From: Prevotellaceae bacterium UBA1391
GTDB lineage: Bacteria > Bacteroidota > Bacteroidia > Bacteroidales > Bacteroidaceae
Assembly (NCBI GenBank): GCA_002305265.1
Contig: DBQP01000011.1
Span: forward strand, 1-33,681
Direction: 5' to 3'
DNA: 33,681 nucleotides
How positions within the stretch are numbered: the first letter of the stretch is position 1; every line of letters starts with the position of its first letter. Below are positions 33,123-33,681 of the stretch, one piece after another. The notes beneath the pieces are model-generated. The model had not been told where the DNA came from, searched no databases, and worked only from the letters and a program-made list of their open reading frames with translations. The position numbers and the translations under genes are program-made.

Positions 33123-33578
33123 TCACAGCTGCTTCACCAGCCAGTTCTGACGGCCGATCAGCTCAATCAGCTGCACCTGCTCCTGGCTCCAGTAGAGGTC
33201 TTCCTCCTCGTCGGCCAAGTAAGCCTTGAGCAGGTCGTAGGTCGTAGGGTCGGCCGCCAGCTCGGCAACGATGCCATACAGCGCCGGCACACCCTGCTCC
33301 TGAAGGGCGAGGTCCGCCTTCAGATAGTCCACGGGATCGCTCACCAGCACGCTCTCAGGCTGTGCCTCGATCTTCACGGTTCCGCCGAGGTCGTTGATAC
33401 GGCTCATGAATTTCTTCACCCAGCCCATTTCCTCGTCGTAGTGGCCGATGTACTTCTCGCCCAACTGGCCGAATCCCAGCGACTCAAAATGCTTTCCCTG
33501 CACCAGGTGCACAAAAGCGCCGTGCGACAAAGCCGTGGTCAAATACTGTAATGTCTCAATAGATTTCGTTGCGTTCAT
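33123..33578 (-). CDS. Bacterioferritin-like protein with a degenerate ferroxidase site
   Basis: The 151-residue four-helix protein aligns with Escherichia coli bacterioferritin (recalled sequence) with no gap from its residue 18 to 94 and a small gap later. Shared landmarks are the EM pair at 50-51, RINDLGG, KADLALQEQG, ADEEEDLYW and LIELIGRQNWL. At the six ferroxidase ligands this protein has L17 (Glu18), E50 (Glu51), W53 (His54), Q93 (Glu94), E124 (Glu127) and D127 (His130). Four of six are replaced. The axial heme ligand Met52 corresponds to M51 and is kept. It may thus bind heme without oxidising iron, or serve another role. It leads the PNPOx-like, radical SAM, flavodoxin set. No clear TAnnTTTG box was found upstream. 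Confidence 0.8.
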   Translation of the reverse strand: MNATKSIETLQYLTTALSHGAFVHLVQGKHFESLGFGQLGEKYIGHYDEEMGWVKKFMSRINDLGGTVKIEAQPESVLVSDPVDYLKADLALQEQGVPALYGIVAELAADPTTYDLLKAYLADEEEDLYWSQEQVQLIELIGRQNWLVKQL

Positions 33579-33640
33579 TGTTCTTTAAGTTTTAAAGGTG
33601 ATGGATTTGATTGCATGCGCAATAAATTGTCTTGTCATAG

Positions 33641-33674
33641 CGGAGCGTCTGCACCCACCAATCGGAGCGTCTGC
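33641..33674. repeat. 22-bp-period repeat at the window edge (array E)
   Basis: CGGAGCGTCTGC occurs at 33641-33652 and 33663-33674, exactly 22 bp apart, upstream of the bacterioferritin-like gene. The window ends here, so more units may follow. Confidence 0.65.
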
Positions 33675-33681
33675 CTCTTCA

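Overview
The window looks like a chromosomal segment of a GC-rich member of the Bacteroidales, most likely of Prevotella type. The evidence is a set of Bacteroidetes promoters (a -7 box TAnnTTTG, nearly always followed by GC, some with a TTTG/TTG -33 box about 20 bp upstream), weak ribosome-binding sites, and characteristic genes: a CarboxypepD-plug TonB receptor, a membrane LytTR regulator, short CstA, DUF3943, and the gltX-waaA-dxs-trkA-trkH order. No rRNA, tRNA, transposase or CRISPR array was seen.

Region 1 (1-3850) is accessory. It opens with the 3' end of comM/yifB and its terminator. An AbiEi/AbiEii type IV toxin-antitoxin operon follows, then a broken remnant of a Fic-family gene. After these comes a decayed second copy of the comM 3' end with its terminator, so the cassette lies between two direct repeats. 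About 700 bp of intergenic tandem repeats with a period of 21-23 bp (usually exactly 22) follow, ending at a consensus promoter and a hairpin-rich leader of a DUF805 membrane protein gene.

Region 2 (4532-17470, all minus strand) is core metabolism and envelope. In transcription order it holds gltX, waaA (Kdo transfer), dxs (isoprenoids), trkA and trkH (K+ uptake), a DUF3943 outer-membrane-type protein, a double nucleoside-recognition (Gate) membrane protein and gpmI. Region 3 (17876-25380) has cstA on the plus strand. On the minus strand it has a TonB receptor with a small TPR-like periplasmic protein, and an aroQ, O-methyltransferase, LytTR regulator cluster that ends in a clear intrinsic terminator. 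xerD is divergent from aroQ.

Region 4 (25521-33681) has mutS (plus) convergent with pflB across a 20-bp-stem hairpin. pflB has a 5' leader containing an intrinsic-terminator-like hairpin. Upstream lies a four-gene minus-strand set: a bacterioferritin-like protein that has lost most ferroxidase ligands, a PNPOx-like split-barrel protein, a radical SAM protein with SPASM/twitch-like cysteines, and a flavodoxin overlapping it by ATGA. This set is the best candidate for an undescribed redox module. The other notable signal is the recurrence of 22-bp-period tandem repeats in at least six separate intergenic patches. Two predicted leaderless mRNAs (abiEi and the TonB receptor gene) are also worth a look.
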